Positions 1 through 8,665 of a stretch of DNA of 64,000 nt are shown in pieces. How positions within the stretch are numbered: position 1 is the stretch's first letter; every line of letters starts with the position of its first letter. The stretch is from the NCBI RefSeq assembly GCF_900602065.1, contig NZ_UWFN01000347.1, forward strand, positions 1 to 64,000, written 5' to 3'. Both the position numbers and the translations under genes were made by a program. Below the pieces are notes generated by a model. The model worked only from the letters and a program-made list of their open reading frames with translations, was not told where the DNA came from and did no database searches. Source of the DNA: Pseudomonas viridiflava. Its GTDB lineage: Bacteria > Pseudomonadota > Gammaproteobacteria > Pseudomonadales > Pseudomonadaceae.

Positions 1-38
1 CTTCGATCAACATCACGTTGCTCGTTAGCGGGAGGCGA

Positions 39-66
39 ATTCTACAGCGTTACAACCTGCTGTCAA
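39..66 (-). promoter_or_regulatory. rRNA operon promoter P2 (downstream of the pair)
   Basis: On the minus strand there is a TTGACA -35 box (61-66), a 16-bp spacer and a TAGAAT -10 box (39-44), followed by a GC-rich discriminator (TCGCCTCCC). This arrangement is typical of growth-rate and stringently controlled rrn promoters. Nothing coding lies between it and the left edge. In pseudomonads an rrn operon follows tyrS, so the 16S gene probably begins just beyond position 1; that last step is inference. Confidence 0.8.
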
Positions 67-184
67 CTCCCTTTTTTCACCGCTTTCGATCAACTTCATC
101 GAAGCCTCTTCCTCGCCAGTCAAATCGTCCAACTCGTTGATTATCAAGGAGTTTTTCGTTCTGTCTGCGCCAGAAGAGGTGCGA

Positions 185-212
185 ATTATAGAGAGATTAG
201 AGAGGCCGTCAA
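185..212 (-). promoter_or_regulatory. rRNA operon promoter P1 (upstream of the pair)
   Basis: On the minus strand TTGACG (207-212) and a perfect TATAAT (185-190) are separated by 16 bp, about 145 bp upstream of a second promoter of the same form. The -35 box lies immediately after the tyrS stop codon, so tyrS and the rRNA promoters are packed tail to head. Confidence 0.8.
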
Positions 213-227
213 CCCCTAATTTCAGGT

Positions 228-1427
228 TTATTCCAAAACCAGCGTAATACGCCCGAATGCCTTCTTGCCCGCCTGGCAAACATGAGTCGCTCCCACCTTA
301 AAGACGAACGAGCGATCAACAACTTCACCATCTATACGCACGCCACCCGAAGCAAGGAGATCCCGGGCCACTGCAGAGTTCTTAACCAGACCTGCCTTAT
401 TAAGGACGGCTGAGATCGGCATATCTTCAGGGGCACCTACGGAAATCTCCGGCAGATCGTCCGGCAGCTCGCCATCTTTCATACGGTTACCCGCCGAACG
501 ATGGGCATTGGCCGCAGCCTCCTCACTATGGAAACGCGCGACAATCTCTTCAGCCAGCTTGATCTTGATGTCACGAGGGTTCGCACCCTTCTCGCAATCC
601 GCCTTGAAGCCATTGATCTCCTCCATGGACCGGAAGCTCAACAACTCGAAGTAGCGCCACATCAATGCATCCGGAATCGAAACCAGCTTGCTATACATGA
701 TGCCAGGCGCTTCCTGGATACCTACATAGTTACCCAGCGACTTGGACATCTTCTTCACACCATCCAGACCTTCCAGCAAAGGCATGGTGAGAATGCATTG
801 AGCTTCCTGCCCGTAGGCGCGCTGCAGCTCGCGCCCCATCAGCAGATTGAATTTCTGGTCGGTACCACCCAGCTCGACATCGGAACGAAGAGCGACAGAG
901 TCGTACCCCTGCACCAACGGATAGAGGAACTCGTGAATAGCGATTGGCTGGCTGCTTTTATAGCGCTTGTCGAAGTCATCACGCTCAAGCATCCGCGCCA
1001 CGGTGTACTGCGACGAGAGGCGAATGAAATCCGCAGGGCTCAGCTTGTCCATCCAGGTGGAGTTGAATGCCACCTCGGTCTTGGCCGGATCAAGAATCTT
1101 GAACACTTGGGACTTGTAGGTTTCGGCGTAGTCGAGAACCTGCTCACGGGTCAGCGGAGGACGCGTAGCACTCTTGCCGCTCGGATCACCGATCATTCCG
1201 GTGAAGTCGCCAATCAGAAAGATAACGTGATGTCCCAGCTCCTGGAACTGACGCAGCTTATTAATAAGCACGGTATGACCCAAGTGAAGGTCAGGCGCCG
1301 TAGGATCGAACCCGGCTTTAATACGCAGTGGCTGGCCACGCTTGAGCTTGGCAACAAGCTCGGCCTCAACCAAAAGCTCATCCGCCCCACGCTTGATCAG
1401 CGCTAGCTGCTCTTCAACCGACCTCAT
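228..1427 (-). CDS. tyrS: Tyrosyl-tRNA synthetase
   Basis: Cytoplasmic class I synthetase that charges tRNA-Tyr with tyrosine using ATP. The 399-residue protein has the HIGH-type signature HLGH at residues 48-51, the tyrosine-binding GGTDQ segment near 187-191, a KMSKS loop at 226-230 and a C-terminal S4-like RNA-binding domain from about residue 335. This is the longer TyrZ-like bacterial form with a single S4 domain. It is divergent from the MepM-like gene and its stop codon abuts the rRNA promoters. The start ATG follows a weak ribosome-binding site and matches family length. Confidence 0.97.
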   Translation of the reverse strand: MRSVEEQLALIKRGADELLVEAELVAKLKRGQPLRIKAGFDPTAPDLHLGHTVLINKLRQFQELGHHVIFLIGDFTGMIGDPSGKSATRPPLTREQVLDYAETYKSQVFKILDPAKTEVAFNSTWMDKLSPADFIRLSSQYTVARMLERDDFDKRYKSSQPIAIHEFLYPLVQGYDSVALRSDVELGGTDQKFNLLMGRELQRAYGQEAQCILTMPLLEGLDGVKKMSKSLGNYVGIQEAPGIMYSKLVSIPDALMWRYFELLSFRSMEEINGFKADCEKGANPRDIKIKLAEEIVARFHSEEAAANAHRSAGNRMKDGELPDDLPEISVGAPEDMPISAVLNKAGLVKNSAVARDLLASGGVRIDGEVVDRSFVFKVGATHVCQAGKKAFGRITLVLE

Positions 1428-1542
1428 ATCCGTCCCCTATTAATAGCCGTTTTCAAAAGGGGCCAACCATACAAGATCAGCGCCCAATTACAAGTTTTGC
1501 CCAGCACCACGGGACGAATCGAAAGCCGATTCATCCGCAGGG

Positions 1543-1571
1543 TTGCTTCGCACAGGTTTTGGTTATATTTT
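1543..1571 (+). promoter_or_regulatory. Candidate sigma70 promoter of the MepM-like gene
   Basis: TTGCTT (1543-1548) and the AT-rich TATTTT (1566-1571) are 17 bp apart in the tyrS/mepM divergent interval. The TTG at 1543 could be misread as a start codon of a longer frame; reading it as a -35 box favours the ATG at 1642 as the real start. Based on consensus only. Confidence 0.3.
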
Positions 1572-1641
1572 ATACAGTTATTTCATCTTCATCATGTCAT
1601 TCATCTTTTCCAATTCATCTTTTTTCAAAGTCAAATTACCT

Positions 1642-3078
1642 ATGATAGACACGCCGCCTAAAGCGCCACCGCTTTATCCCAAGACCCATCTGCTCGCAGC
1701 CAGCGGCATTGCCGCCCTGTTAAGCCTGGCGCTCCTGGTGTTTCCCTCAAGCGAAGTTGAAGCCAAAAAAACCGTCTTGAATCTGGATATGGAAGCGCCT
1801 GCTGATCAAAGCGCACCTAACCAAGACGCTCTGGAAGCGACCGAAGCCACACAATCAGCAACAGATTCTCCGTTCGCACAGATAGACAACGGCGGCGACG
1901 AAACTCAGAGCAACGCTGCCAACGAGCCTCAAACCACCGAAAACGGTGCGGTTCCAGCAGTTGCAAACAAGGATCCGAATCATCGGGAAGTCACCGTTGC
2001 GAAAGGTGACACCCTGTCCACTCTGTTTGAAAAAGTGGGCCTGCCGGCTGCGACCGTGCATGAAGTCATGGCCAGTAATAAAGAAGCCAAGCAGTTCAGC
2101 CGATTGCAGAACGGCCAGGTTTTGCAATTTGAACTGACGCCTGAAGGCCAGCTCAAGCAGCTGCACACCAAGCTGAGTCAGCTCGAAACTATCAGCCTTT
2201 CCAAAACAGACAGCGGCTACACGTTCAATCGCGAAATCAGCAAGCCAGATGTGCGTACGGCCTACATACACGGCGTGATCACCAACTCCCTGTCACAGTC
2301 CGCACAGCGCGCAGGCCTTTCGCACACCATGACGATGGACATGGCCAACATCTTTGGCTACGACATCGACTTTGCTCAAGACATCCGCAAAGGTGACGAA
2401 TTCGACGTTATCTATGAGCAGAAGGTCATCAACGGAAAGACCGTAGGTACCGGCAATATCCTTTCTGCCCGTTTCACCAATCAGGGCAAGTCCTACTCCG
2501 CTATTCGCTACACGAACAAACAAGGCAACACCAATTACTACACGGCCGACGGGAACAGCATGCGCAAGGCGTTCATCCGCACGCCCGTGGACTTCGCCCG
2601 CATCAGTTCAATGTTCTCCATGGGCCGCAAGCACCCGATTCTGAACAAGATTCGCGCGCACAAGGGCGTCGATTACGCAGCACCTCGGGGCACCCCTATC
2701 AAGGCTACCGGTGACGGCAAGGTGCTACTCGCTGGCCGTCGTGGCGGATACGGCAACACCGTGATCATCCAGCACGGCGAGACTTACCGCACGCTGTACG
2801 GTCACATGCAGGGCTTCGCGAAAGGTATCCAGACTGGCGGTACGGTCAAACAAGGTCAGGTCATCGGCTATATTGGTACCACCGGGCTGTCGACAGGGCC
2901 GCACTTGCACTATGAGTTCCAGGTCAATGGCGTGCACGTCGACCCACTGGGTCGCAAATTGCCGATGGCGGATCCTATCGCCAAATCCGAAAAACAGCGG
3001 TTCATGCAGCAGAGCCAGCCACTGATGGCTCGCATGGATCAGGAAAAGGCCACCATGCTGGCCTCGAGCAAACGATAA
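1642..3078 (+). CDS. MepM-like murein DD-endopeptidase, M23 family
   Basis: Predicted envelope zinc endopeptidase that cleaves peptidoglycan cross-links for wall expansion. From the ATG at 1642 the 478-residue product starts with a short cytoplasmic stretch and one membrane segment (about residues 14-34). An acidic, Gln/Ala-rich linker follows, then a LysM/OapA-like domain at about 113-175 and a C-terminal LytM/M23 domain. The zinc and catalytic residues are visible: His340 and Asp344 in the HKGVD motif, and His421/His423 in HLHYEF. An upstream extension to 1543 would add an implausible Phe/Ile-rich leader lying over the likely promoter. anmK begins three bases after the stop, so the two are probably co-transcribed and both act in wall turnover. 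Confidence 0.9.
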   Translation: MIDTPPKAPPLYPKTHLLAASGIAALLSLALLVFPSSEVEAKKTVLNLDMEAPADQSAPNQDALEATEATQSATDSPFAQIDNGGDETQSNAANEPQTTENGAVPAVANKDPNHREVTVAKGDTLSTLFEKVGLPAATVHEVMASNKEAKQFSRLQNGQVLQFELTPEGQLKQLHTKLSQLETISLSKTDSGYTFNREISKPDVRTAYIHGVITNSLSQSAQRAGLSHTMTMDMANIFGYDIDFAQDIRKGDEFDVIYEQKVINGKTVGTGNILSARFTNQGKSYSAIRYTNKQGNTNYYTADGNSMRKAFIRTPVDFARISSMFSMGRKHPILNKIRAHKGVDYAAPRGTPIKATGDGKVLLAGRRGGYGNTVIIQHGETYRTLYGHMQGFAKGIQTGGTVKQGQVIGYIGTTGLSTGPHLHYEFQVNGVHVDPLGRKLPMADPIAKSEKQRFMQQSQPLMARMDQEKATMLASSKR

Positions 3079-3081
3079 GCC

Positions 3082-4176
3082 ATGGCATTCTTTTATATAG
3101 GTGTGATGTCCGGCAGCAGTCTCGATGGGATCGATATTGCCCTCGTTGAGCAGGATGACCGGCCAAGATTGCTGGCAACCCACTACATCCCGATGCCGGA
3201 AGATCTGCGGGCAGAGCTGTTAGGGCTTTGCTCCAGCGGACCGGATGAGCTGGCTCGTGCAGCAATTGCTGAACAGAAGTGGGTTCGTCTGGCAGCCAAA
3301 GGCGTCCTTGCACTTCTTACCCAACAAGGCATGGTTGCCGGGCAAATCCGCGCTATCGGCAGTCATGGTCAAACCATCCGCCATGAACCCGCTCGCGGCT
3401 TCAGCATCCAGATCGGTAATCCGGCTCTGCTCGCCGAGCTGACAGAGATCACTGTAGTCAGCGATTTCCGTCGTCGCGACATCGCTGCAGGTGGCCAGGG
3501 CGCGCCGCTGGTTCCTGCGTTTCACGAGGCGCTGTTCGACGACAATAAAGACCGCCGCGCCGTGCTCAATATCGGTGGGTTCAGCAACTTGAGCCTGATC
3601 GAGCTGGATAGCCCGGTGACCGGCTTCGATTGCGGCCCTGGCAACGTCTTGCTGGACGCATGGATTCAATCTCAACGCGGCGAGAGCTTTGACCGTGACG
3701 GCGCCTGGGGCGCAAGCGGCAAGGTTGACCCTGCACTCCTGTCAGCATTGCTCAGCGACCCGTTCTTCCTGACCAAGGGCCCGAAGAGTACGGGTCGTGA
3801 AGTGTTCAACCTTGGCTGGTTGCACCACCATCTTTTCCAGCTGCCGACACTGTCAGCTGAAAACGTGCAAGCAACCCTCATGGAGTTGACCGCCCTTGCG
3901 ATTACCGAGTCGTTGCAATCAGCTCAGTCCGAAACCAAAGAGCTGCTGATCTGTGGCGGTGGGGCACATAACGTTGCCCTGACCAATCGTCTTGCCGAAC
4001 TGCTGCCCAACACAAAAGTCAGCAGCACAGCGGCATTCGGCGTTGATCCTGACTGGGTTGAAGCGATGGCCTTTGCCTGGCTGGCGCATTGCTGCTTGGA
4101 AGGCGTCCCAGCAAACCGCCCAACCGTGACGGGCGCACAAGGTCTGCGAGTACTGGGCGCCATCTACCCAGCCTGA
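3082..4176 (+). CDS. anmK: Anhydro-N-acetylmuramic acid kinase
   Basis: Cytosolic recycling enzyme that hydrolyses the 1,6-anhydro ring of anhydroMurNAc and phosphorylates it to MurNAc-6-phosphate with ATP. The 364-residue protein opens with the family motif GVMSGSSLDGIDIA. It contains the phosphate-binding GGFSNLS and FDCGPGN segments and a late GGGAHN motif of the ASKHA kinase fold. It follows the M23 endopeptidase by three bases and ends in a strong bidirectional terminator. MurU and AmgK, which handle MurNAc by the parallel route in pseudomonads, are encoded about 28 kb away in the same window. Confidence 0.96.
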   Translation: MAFFYIGVMSGSSLDGIDIALVEQDDRPRLLATHYIPMPEDLRAELLGLCSSGPDELARAAIAEQKWVRLAAKGVLALLTQQGMVAGQIRAIGSHGQTIRHEPARGFSIQIGNPALLAELTEITVVSDFRRRDIAAGGQGAPLVPAFHEALFDDNKDRRAVLNIGGFSNLSLIELDSPVTGFDCGPGNVLLDAWIQSQRGESFDRDGAWGASGKVDPALLSALLSDPFFLTKGPKSTGREVFNLGWLHHHLFQLPTLSAENVQATLMELTALAITESLQSAQSETKELLICGGGAHNVALTNRLAELLPNTKVSSTAAFGVDPDWVEAMAFAWLAHCCLEGVPANRPTVTGAQGLRVLGAIYPA

Positions 4177-4190
4177 CTCCAGACGAACAA

Positions 4191-4218
4191 AAACGCCGCG
4201 CAAATGCGCGGCGTTTTT
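4191..4218. terminator. Bidirectional terminator between anmK and erpA
   Basis: An 8-bp GC stem (4194-4201 with 4206-4213), AAAT loop, flanked by A runs on the left and T runs on the right. It can terminate anmK on the plus strand and erpA on the minus strand. Confidence 0.85.
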
Positions 4219-4231
4219 ATGTGCGGAACAA

Positions 4232-4582
4232 TCAGATGGAAAATGAAGAACCGCAGCCGCAAGTAGTAGACGCGTTGGGATTCTTGATCACAAAGCGTGA
4301 ACCCTCAAGGCCTTCCTGGTAATCCACTTCTGCGCCCGCAAGGTACTGAAAGCTCATTGGATCGACTACCAGGCTTACGCCTTCGCGTTCAACGATGGTG
4401 TCATCGTCGGCCACGTCTTCATCGAAAGTAAAACCGTACTGAAAACCTGAACAACCGCCGCCAGTCACAAACACACGCAGCTTCAGGCGATCGTTACCCT
4501 CTTCATCGACCAGGGTCTTCACCTTGTGCGCAGCACCATGGGTGAATTGCAAAGCCGTTGGAGTGAAGGACTCGACGCTCAT
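4232..4582 (-). CDS. erpA: Iron-sulfur cluster insertion protein ErpA
   Basis: A-type carrier that delivers Fe-S clusters to apo-proteins, notably isoprenoid-pathway enzymes. At 116 residues it has family length. The three conserved cysteines are present: Cys44 in GGGCSGFQYG and the C-terminal pair Cys108/Cys110 in TCGCGSSF. It is transcribed leftward, downstream of argC but separated from it by about 170 bp that hold a repeat. It shares a bidirectional terminator with anmK. Confidence 0.96.
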   Translation of the reverse strand: MSVESFTPTALQFTHGAAHKVKTLVDEEGNDRLKLRVFVTGGGCSGFQYGFTFDEDVADDDTIVEREGVSLVVDPMSFQYLAGAEVDYQEGLEGSRFVIKNPNASTTCGCGSSFSI

Positions 4583-4677
4583 GTTAAATATCTCCCGGCG
4601 CTAAGCCGTCATAATGCGTAATGACGCGCATTATCCGCTTCTCCGAGAAAATTGGTCAACTATTCCAGAGCAGCGGC

Positions 4678-4739
4678 AAGTTTCAAGCCTCAAGCTGCAA
4701 GTGGTCGCACCAACCTCTTGAAGCTTGAAGCTTGAAGCT
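4678..4739. repeat. Imperfect inverted repeat built on AAGCTTGAAGCT units
   Basis: The left arm carries TCAAGCCTCAAGCTGCAAG and the right arm three tandem copies of CTTGAAG-type units. The arms can pair across a short centre. The element lies between argC and erpA; a related inverted repeat with AGCTGCAAG arms lies between prkA and yeaH. This family is distinct from the GTGGGAGC REP family found elsewhere in the window. Confidence 0.7.
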
Positions 4740-4750
4740 AAAAACTGCTT

Positions 4751-5785
4751 CTAAGGCATCATCCCGGCGTGGGACAGACCGAGCTTCTCGTCCAGCCCGA
4801 ACATGATGTTCATGTTCTGTACCGCCTGGCCCGACGCTCCCTTGACCAGGTTGTCGATAACCGAAAGCACGACTACCAGATCCCCACCTTGTGGACGATG
4901 GACCGCAATACGGCAAACGTTGGCACCACGCACGCTGCGGGTTTCTGGATGGCTGCCAGCGGGCATGACATCCACGAATGGCTCGTTGGCATAACGCTTC
5001 TCGAACAGCGCCTGCAGATCGACCGATTTGTCGACGACTGTGGCGTACAGCGTGGAGTGAATACCGCGGATCATCGGCGTCAGATGCGGGACGAACGTCA
5101 GGCCGACATCGCCCCCGGCAGCGCGACGCAGCCCCTGGGTGATTTCAGGCAGGTGACGATGGCCTTTGACTGCATAAGCCTTGAAGCTTTCGTTGGCTTC
5201 GGAGTACAGCGAACCGATGCTCAAGCCACGACCCGCACCGCTCACGCCGGACTTACAGTCAGCAATCAAGCGCGTGTTATCGGCAAGCCCGGCTTCCAGC
5301 AACGGCAGGAAACCCAATTGAGTGGCGGTTGGGTAGCAACCCGGCACAGCAATCAGGCGAGCCTGCTTGATTTGCTCACGGTTCACTTCAGGCAAACCAT
5401 AAACAGCATCCTTGAGCAGCTCTGGCGCACCGTGAGGCTGGCCGTACCACTTCGCCCACTCTACCGAGTCCTGTAGACGGAAGTCAGCCGAGAGGTCGAT
5501 GACCCGCGTGCCCGCGTTCAGCAGTTCGCCTGCAAGCGAGTGCGCAACGCCATGGGGTGTCGCAAAGAACACGACATCACATGCACCGAGGGTCGCAATG
5601 TCAGGCACGCTGAAAGCCAGGCCATCGTAATGGCCGCGCAGATTAGGGTACATATCAGCAACAGGCAGCCCTGCCTCGGATCGAGAAGTAATAACGACCA
5701 CTTCAGCTTGCGGATGCTGTGCCAACAGACGCAGCAACTCGACACCGGTGTAACCCGTGCCGCCGACGATACCGACCTTGACCAT
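4751..5785 (-). CDS. argC: N-acetyl-gamma-glutamyl-phosphate reductase
   Basis: Third step of arginine synthesis: NADPH-dependent reduction of N-acetylglutamyl phosphate to the semialdehyde. From the ATG at 5785 the protein has 344 residues. It shows the Rossmann motif GIVGGTGYTGVELLRL at the N-terminus, the catalytic cysteine Cys150 in PGCYPT, and a late PHLTPM segment. A start seven codons upstream is possible, but homologues begin MVKVGIVG and a GAGG-type ribosome-binding site precedes this ATG. It is divergent from hemJ. No other arginine gene is nearby, as is usual for dispersed arg genes in Pseudomonas. Confidence 0.95.
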   Translation of the reverse strand: MVKVGIVGGTGYTGVELLRLLAQHPQAEVVVITSRSEAGLPVADMYPNLRGHYDGLAFSVPDIATLGACDVVFFATPHGVAHSLAGELLNAGTRVIDLSADFRLQDSVEWAKWYGQPHGAPELLKDAVYGLPEVNREQIKQARLIAVPGCYPTATQLGFLPLLEAGLADNTRLIADCKSGVSGAGRGLSIGSLYSEANESFKAYAVKGHRHLPEITQGLRRAAGGDVGLTFVPHLTPMIRGIHSTLYATVVDKSVDLQALFEKRYANEPFVDVMPAGSHPETRSVRGANVCRIAVHRPQGGDLVVVLSVIDNLVKGASGQAVQNMNIMFGLDEKLGLSHAGMMP

Positions 5786-5918
5786 AACCTGCCCTCTACG
5801 TACCAACTGGAAAGCCGTCGATAATATGGGCCTAACGCGTCTGCGACAACCGACAACGTGACGTATGGACGCTCAAGCCACTACTATTTGCACACCGTGA
5901 ACCTGGGAATAACTAAAA

Positions 5919-6341
5919 ATGCTTTTATGGATCAAAGCTTTTCATATCGTTTCAATGGTCTGTTGGTTTGCAGCGTTGTTCTACCTGCCGAGACTTTTCG
6001 TTTACCACTCCATGAGCGAGGACGCCGTCAGCCGTGAACGCTTCTGCGTCATGGAGCGCAAGCTGTACCGGGGCATCATGGGCCCGGCGATGATAGCAAC
6101 GCTGATTTTCGGTATCTGGCTGGTAGCTCTCGTACCGGGATACATGAGCCAGGGCTGGATGCATGCGAAACTCACGCTGGTCATTCTGCTGATCGGCTAT
6201 CACCATGTCTGCGGCGCACAGGTCAAACGTTTCGCGCGCGGTGAGAATGGTCGCAGCCACGTGTTTTATCGCTGGTTCAACGAAATCCCTGTTTTGATCC
6301 TCCTCGCAATCGTCATTCTGGTAGTCGTCAAACCTTTCTAA
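5919..6341 (+). CDS. hemJ: Protoporphyrinogen IX oxidase HemJ
   Basis: Small inner-membrane haem-synthesis enzyme that oxidises protoporphyrinogen IX to protoporphyrin IX. The 140-residue protein has about four hydrophobic segments. The conserved N-terminal histidine (His9, in WIKAFHIVSMVCWFA) and the LPRLFVYH motif that follows are both present. GGGAAT precedes the ATG. It is divergent from argC and followed by a hairpin before the DUF805 gene. Assignment rests on family-length and motif similarity. Confidence 0.9.
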   Translation: MLLWIKAFHIVSMVCWFAALFYLPRLFVYHSMSEDAVSRERFCVMERKLYRGIMGPAMIATLIFGIWLVALVPGYMSQGWMHAKLTLVILLIGYHHVCGAQVKRFARGENGRSHVFYRWFNEIPVLILLAIVILVVVKPF

Positions 6342-6352
6342 CTCATGACGTG

Positions 6353-6376
6353 ACCGCTTGCTCTTGAGCAGGCGGT
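6353..6376. terminator. Hairpin after hemJ, possible weak terminator
   Basis: ACCGCTTGCTC and GAGCAGGCGGT pair almost completely around a short loop just after the hemJ stop. Only a broken T-rich stretch follows, so termination would be weak; the element could also act as an mRNA 3'-end stabiliser. Confidence 0.4.
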
Positions 6377-6410
6377 TCATATCGCTTTTGGTCCGACAAG
6401 GAAGCCAAGC

Positions 6411-7262
6411 ATGTCCACTCCGCTGTTCAAGATTGTGTTCGAAGGGCAGTTGCGCAACGGTGTCGAGTTGCAAACTGCCAAGCTCAATCTTGCTCGATTG
6501 TTCAAAAGTGAAGTCACCGCGGTGGATAAGCTGTTCAATGGCAAACCCGTCGCACTCAAACGCGGACTGTCTCAAGCCGACGCTCAGATCTACCTGAATG
6601 CGCTCAATGATGCAGGTGTCGAGGCACGCATCGAAAATGACCACGTCATAATCCTCAATATCGAGGAAGTTGAAGAAAGCTCACCGGCACCCAACTCTTC
6701 TCAGACACCACCGGCCTCCCCATACGCACCTCCCCGCGCAAGTGTTATCGATGCTGAAGCAGAGCATTCGGACCTCAAGATCTTCAGCTTTCAGGGGCGG
6801 ATTGGTCGCGTGCGCTATCTGGCATGGATCTCCGTGCTAGTCGTTACAGGTTTTATTGCTGCCGGCATATGCTCAGTGATCATGAGCGCCTCTCTGGTAG
6901 GTGGCGGCCTTTTGCTGGCGATAGTCGGCGCAGCGTTCTTTTTGGTTGGCCTGCAGATAGGCGCACAAAGACTGCACGACGCCGGGTGGTCGGCTTGGCT
7001 GCTGTGTCTGTACGTGGTGCCTTACATAGGTTTTGTACTGCCTCTGCTCTTGGTTCTGGCTCCAGGCAATAAAACCACTAACCGCTATGGCCCGCCGCCG
7101 CCACCGAATAACCGTTGGGTCATTCTGCTAGCCTGCATGTGGATATTCTTCATTGGCATATCGATCATTTCTGCGTTAACTGGCGGGATCCATTCCCTGA
7201 AAAATGAACTGTCGGACGTCACCACTCAATATGAGCAATCACTGCCTGATGACGATCAATAG
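6411..7262 (+). CDS. DUF805 family inner-membrane protein with soluble N-terminal domain
   Basis: The function is unknown. The 283-residue protein starts with a soluble domain (about residues 1-80). A Pro/Ser-rich linker (about 85-110) follows, then a DUF805 domain beginning near FSFQGRIGRVRYLAWI with four predicted membrane helices (about 130-260). A short charged tail ends the protein. The QRLHDAGWSAW segment and the PGNKTTNRYGPPPPPN turn before the last helix are typical of DUF805. The N-terminal part resembles a domain found fused to DUF805 in other pseudomonads, but I cannot name it. It has its own ribosome-binding site (AAGGAAG) and lies between hemJ and an SDR gene in the same direction. 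Confidence 0.8.
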   Translation: MSTPLFKIVFEGQLRNGVELQTAKLNLARLFKSEVTAVDKLFNGKPVALKRGLSQADAQIYLNALNDAGVEARIENDHVIILNIEEVEESSPAPNSSQTPPASPYAPPRASVIDAEAEHSDLKIFSFQGRIGRVRYLAWISVLVVTGFIAAGICSVIMSASLVGGGLLLAIVGAAFFLVGLQIGAQRLHDAGWSAWLLCLYVVPYIGFVLPLLLVLAPGNKTTNRYGPPPPPNNRWVILLACMWIFFIGISIISALTGGIHSLKNELSDVTTQYEQSLPDDDQ

Positions 7263-7322
7263 TCTGTTGCCTATGCCCCGAACAAAACTTCGCGGCTCGC
7301 ACTACGTTCAACGGAGAACCGC

Positions 7323-8111
7323 ATGACCCGTTACGCCTTGATCACCGGGGCAACCAGCGGAATTGGCCTGGCCATGGCCGAAGCCTTGGCACGCAGAGGG
7401 CGGAGCCTGTTACTGGTCGCCCGCCAGCGCGACCTGCTGGAGACGATCGCCATTGAACTGACACAGCGTTTCGGTGTGGAGGTATTGATTCGCGCTTGCG
7501 ATCTGGGCGAGCCCCTGCGCCTTTCGGGCTTCCTGCTGGAGCTGGAAGAAGAAGGTGCGCACCAGATCGACCTGCTGGTCAATTGCGCCGGGATCGGTAC
7601 ATCCGGCCCGTTTCTGGCTCAGGACTGGGGACTGGAGCAGGATCTGATCGACCTGAACATTCTGGCCCTCACACGCCTGTGCCATACCGTCGGCAACTTG
7701 ATGGCACTGCAGGGTGGCGGGCAGATTCTAAACGTTGCGTCTGTGGCTGCGTTCAGCCCAGGCCCGTGGATGAGCGCCTATTACGCCAGCAAGGCCTACG
7801 TGCTGCACTTTTCGGAAGGGCTGCGCGAAGAGGTCAAGAAAAACGGGATCAAAGTATCAGTCCTGTGCCCTGGCCCAACGCGTACCGGCTTTTTTCGCAC
7901 CGCCCTGCTTCAAGTAGGTCAACGCGGCAACCAGAAAATGATGAGTCCCGAGGAAGTGGCCCTGTATACGGTCAGGGCTCTGGCAAAGAATAAAGCAGTA
8001 ATCATCCCAGGCTGGCGTAACAAGTTGATCACGTTCAGTCCTCGACTGGTATCACGCTGGATGAGCCGTACGATCGCAGGCCTGATCAACAAATCCGTCT
8101 GCCCCCGCTGA
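7323..8111 (+). CDS. Short-chain dehydrogenase/reductase, substrate unknown
   Basis: Classical SDR of 262 residues. The cofactor motif TGATSGIG is at residues 8-15, the NCAGIG motif near 89, the catalytic Ser in VASVAAFS, and the YYASK catalytic Tyr/Lys pair follows. An arginine in the VARQRD segment after the second strand suggests NADP(H) preference. The C-terminal PEEVALYTVRALAKNKAVIIPG segment resembles the YqjQ/DltE-like subgroup. No operon partner reveals the substrate; GGAG lies just upstream of the start. Confidence 0.85.
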   Translation: MTRYALITGATSGIGLAMAEALARRGRSLLLVARQRDLLETIAIELTQRFGVEVLIRACDLGEPLRLSGFLLELEEEGAHQIDLLVNCAGIGTSGPFLAQDWGLEQDLIDLNILALTRLCHTVGNLMALQGGGQILNVASVAAFSPGPWMSAYYASKAYVLHFSEGLREEVKKNGIKVSVLCPGPTRTGFFRTALLQVGQRGNQKMMSPEEVALYTVRALAKNKAVIIPGWRNKLITFSPRLVSRWMSRTIAGLINKSVCPR

Positions 8112-8203
8112 CTGACAAACACTGGGCGCAGGCCGATCCCCTCAGTACACTCGGTGCGGTCCATTCATCTGCACGTTCCATCCACCACAAGGAGCAACTG
8201 GCT

Positions 8204-8542
8204 GTGGATACTTTGTTCACCAAGATCATCAACCGCGAGATACCCGCCAAAATCATCTATGAAGATGATCAAGTGCTTGCTTTCCACGACATCGCGCCAC
8301 AAGCACCGGTCCATTTTCTGGTCATTCCGAAGAAGCCCATCCGTACGCTTAACGACCTGACGGAAGAAGATAAAGGCCTTGCCGGGCACATTCTGTTCAC
8401 CGCTCAGCGCTTGGCTAAAGAGCTGGGTTGCGAGGATGGGTTTCGTGTGGTCATGAACTGCAACGAGCTAGGCGGGCAGACCGTCTATCACATTCACATG
8501 CACGTTCTGGGTCAGCGTCAAATGAACTGGCCACCAGGTTAA
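8204..8542 (+). CDS. HIT family nucleotide-binding hydrolase (HinT-like)
   Basis: Purine nucleoside phosphoramidase of the histidine-triad superfamily, 112 residues. The C-terminal HIHMHVLG motif supplies the histidine triad and the early FTKIINREIPAKIIYEDD segment is characteristic of HinT. The start is a GTG, preceded by AAGGAG; no in-frame ATG fits the family length. It lies about 90 bp after the SDR gene. Confidence 0.92.
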   Translation: MDTLFTKIINREIPAKIIYEDDQVLAFHDIAPQAPVHFLVIPKKPIRTLNDLTEEDKGLAGHILFTAQRLAKELGCEDGFRVVMNCNELGGQTVYHIHMHVLGQRQMNWPPG

Positions 8543-8665
8543 TCCAGATATTCAATCACTTGCAGTAAGGCTGGAGCCCGCAAGGGCTCTAGCCAGCTGA
8601 TCCAGCTCAAGCCTCATGTGGCTGATTGGGGTAGACTGGCGCCCATGGTTCTTCCGGAGGTGCCC

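Noticed and set aside
1543..1641. Upstream extension of the MepM-like gene to a TTG start
   Set aside because: The TTG fits a promoter -35 box, the extra residues are Phe/Ile-rich and unlike homologues, and the ATG at 1642 gives a normal product.
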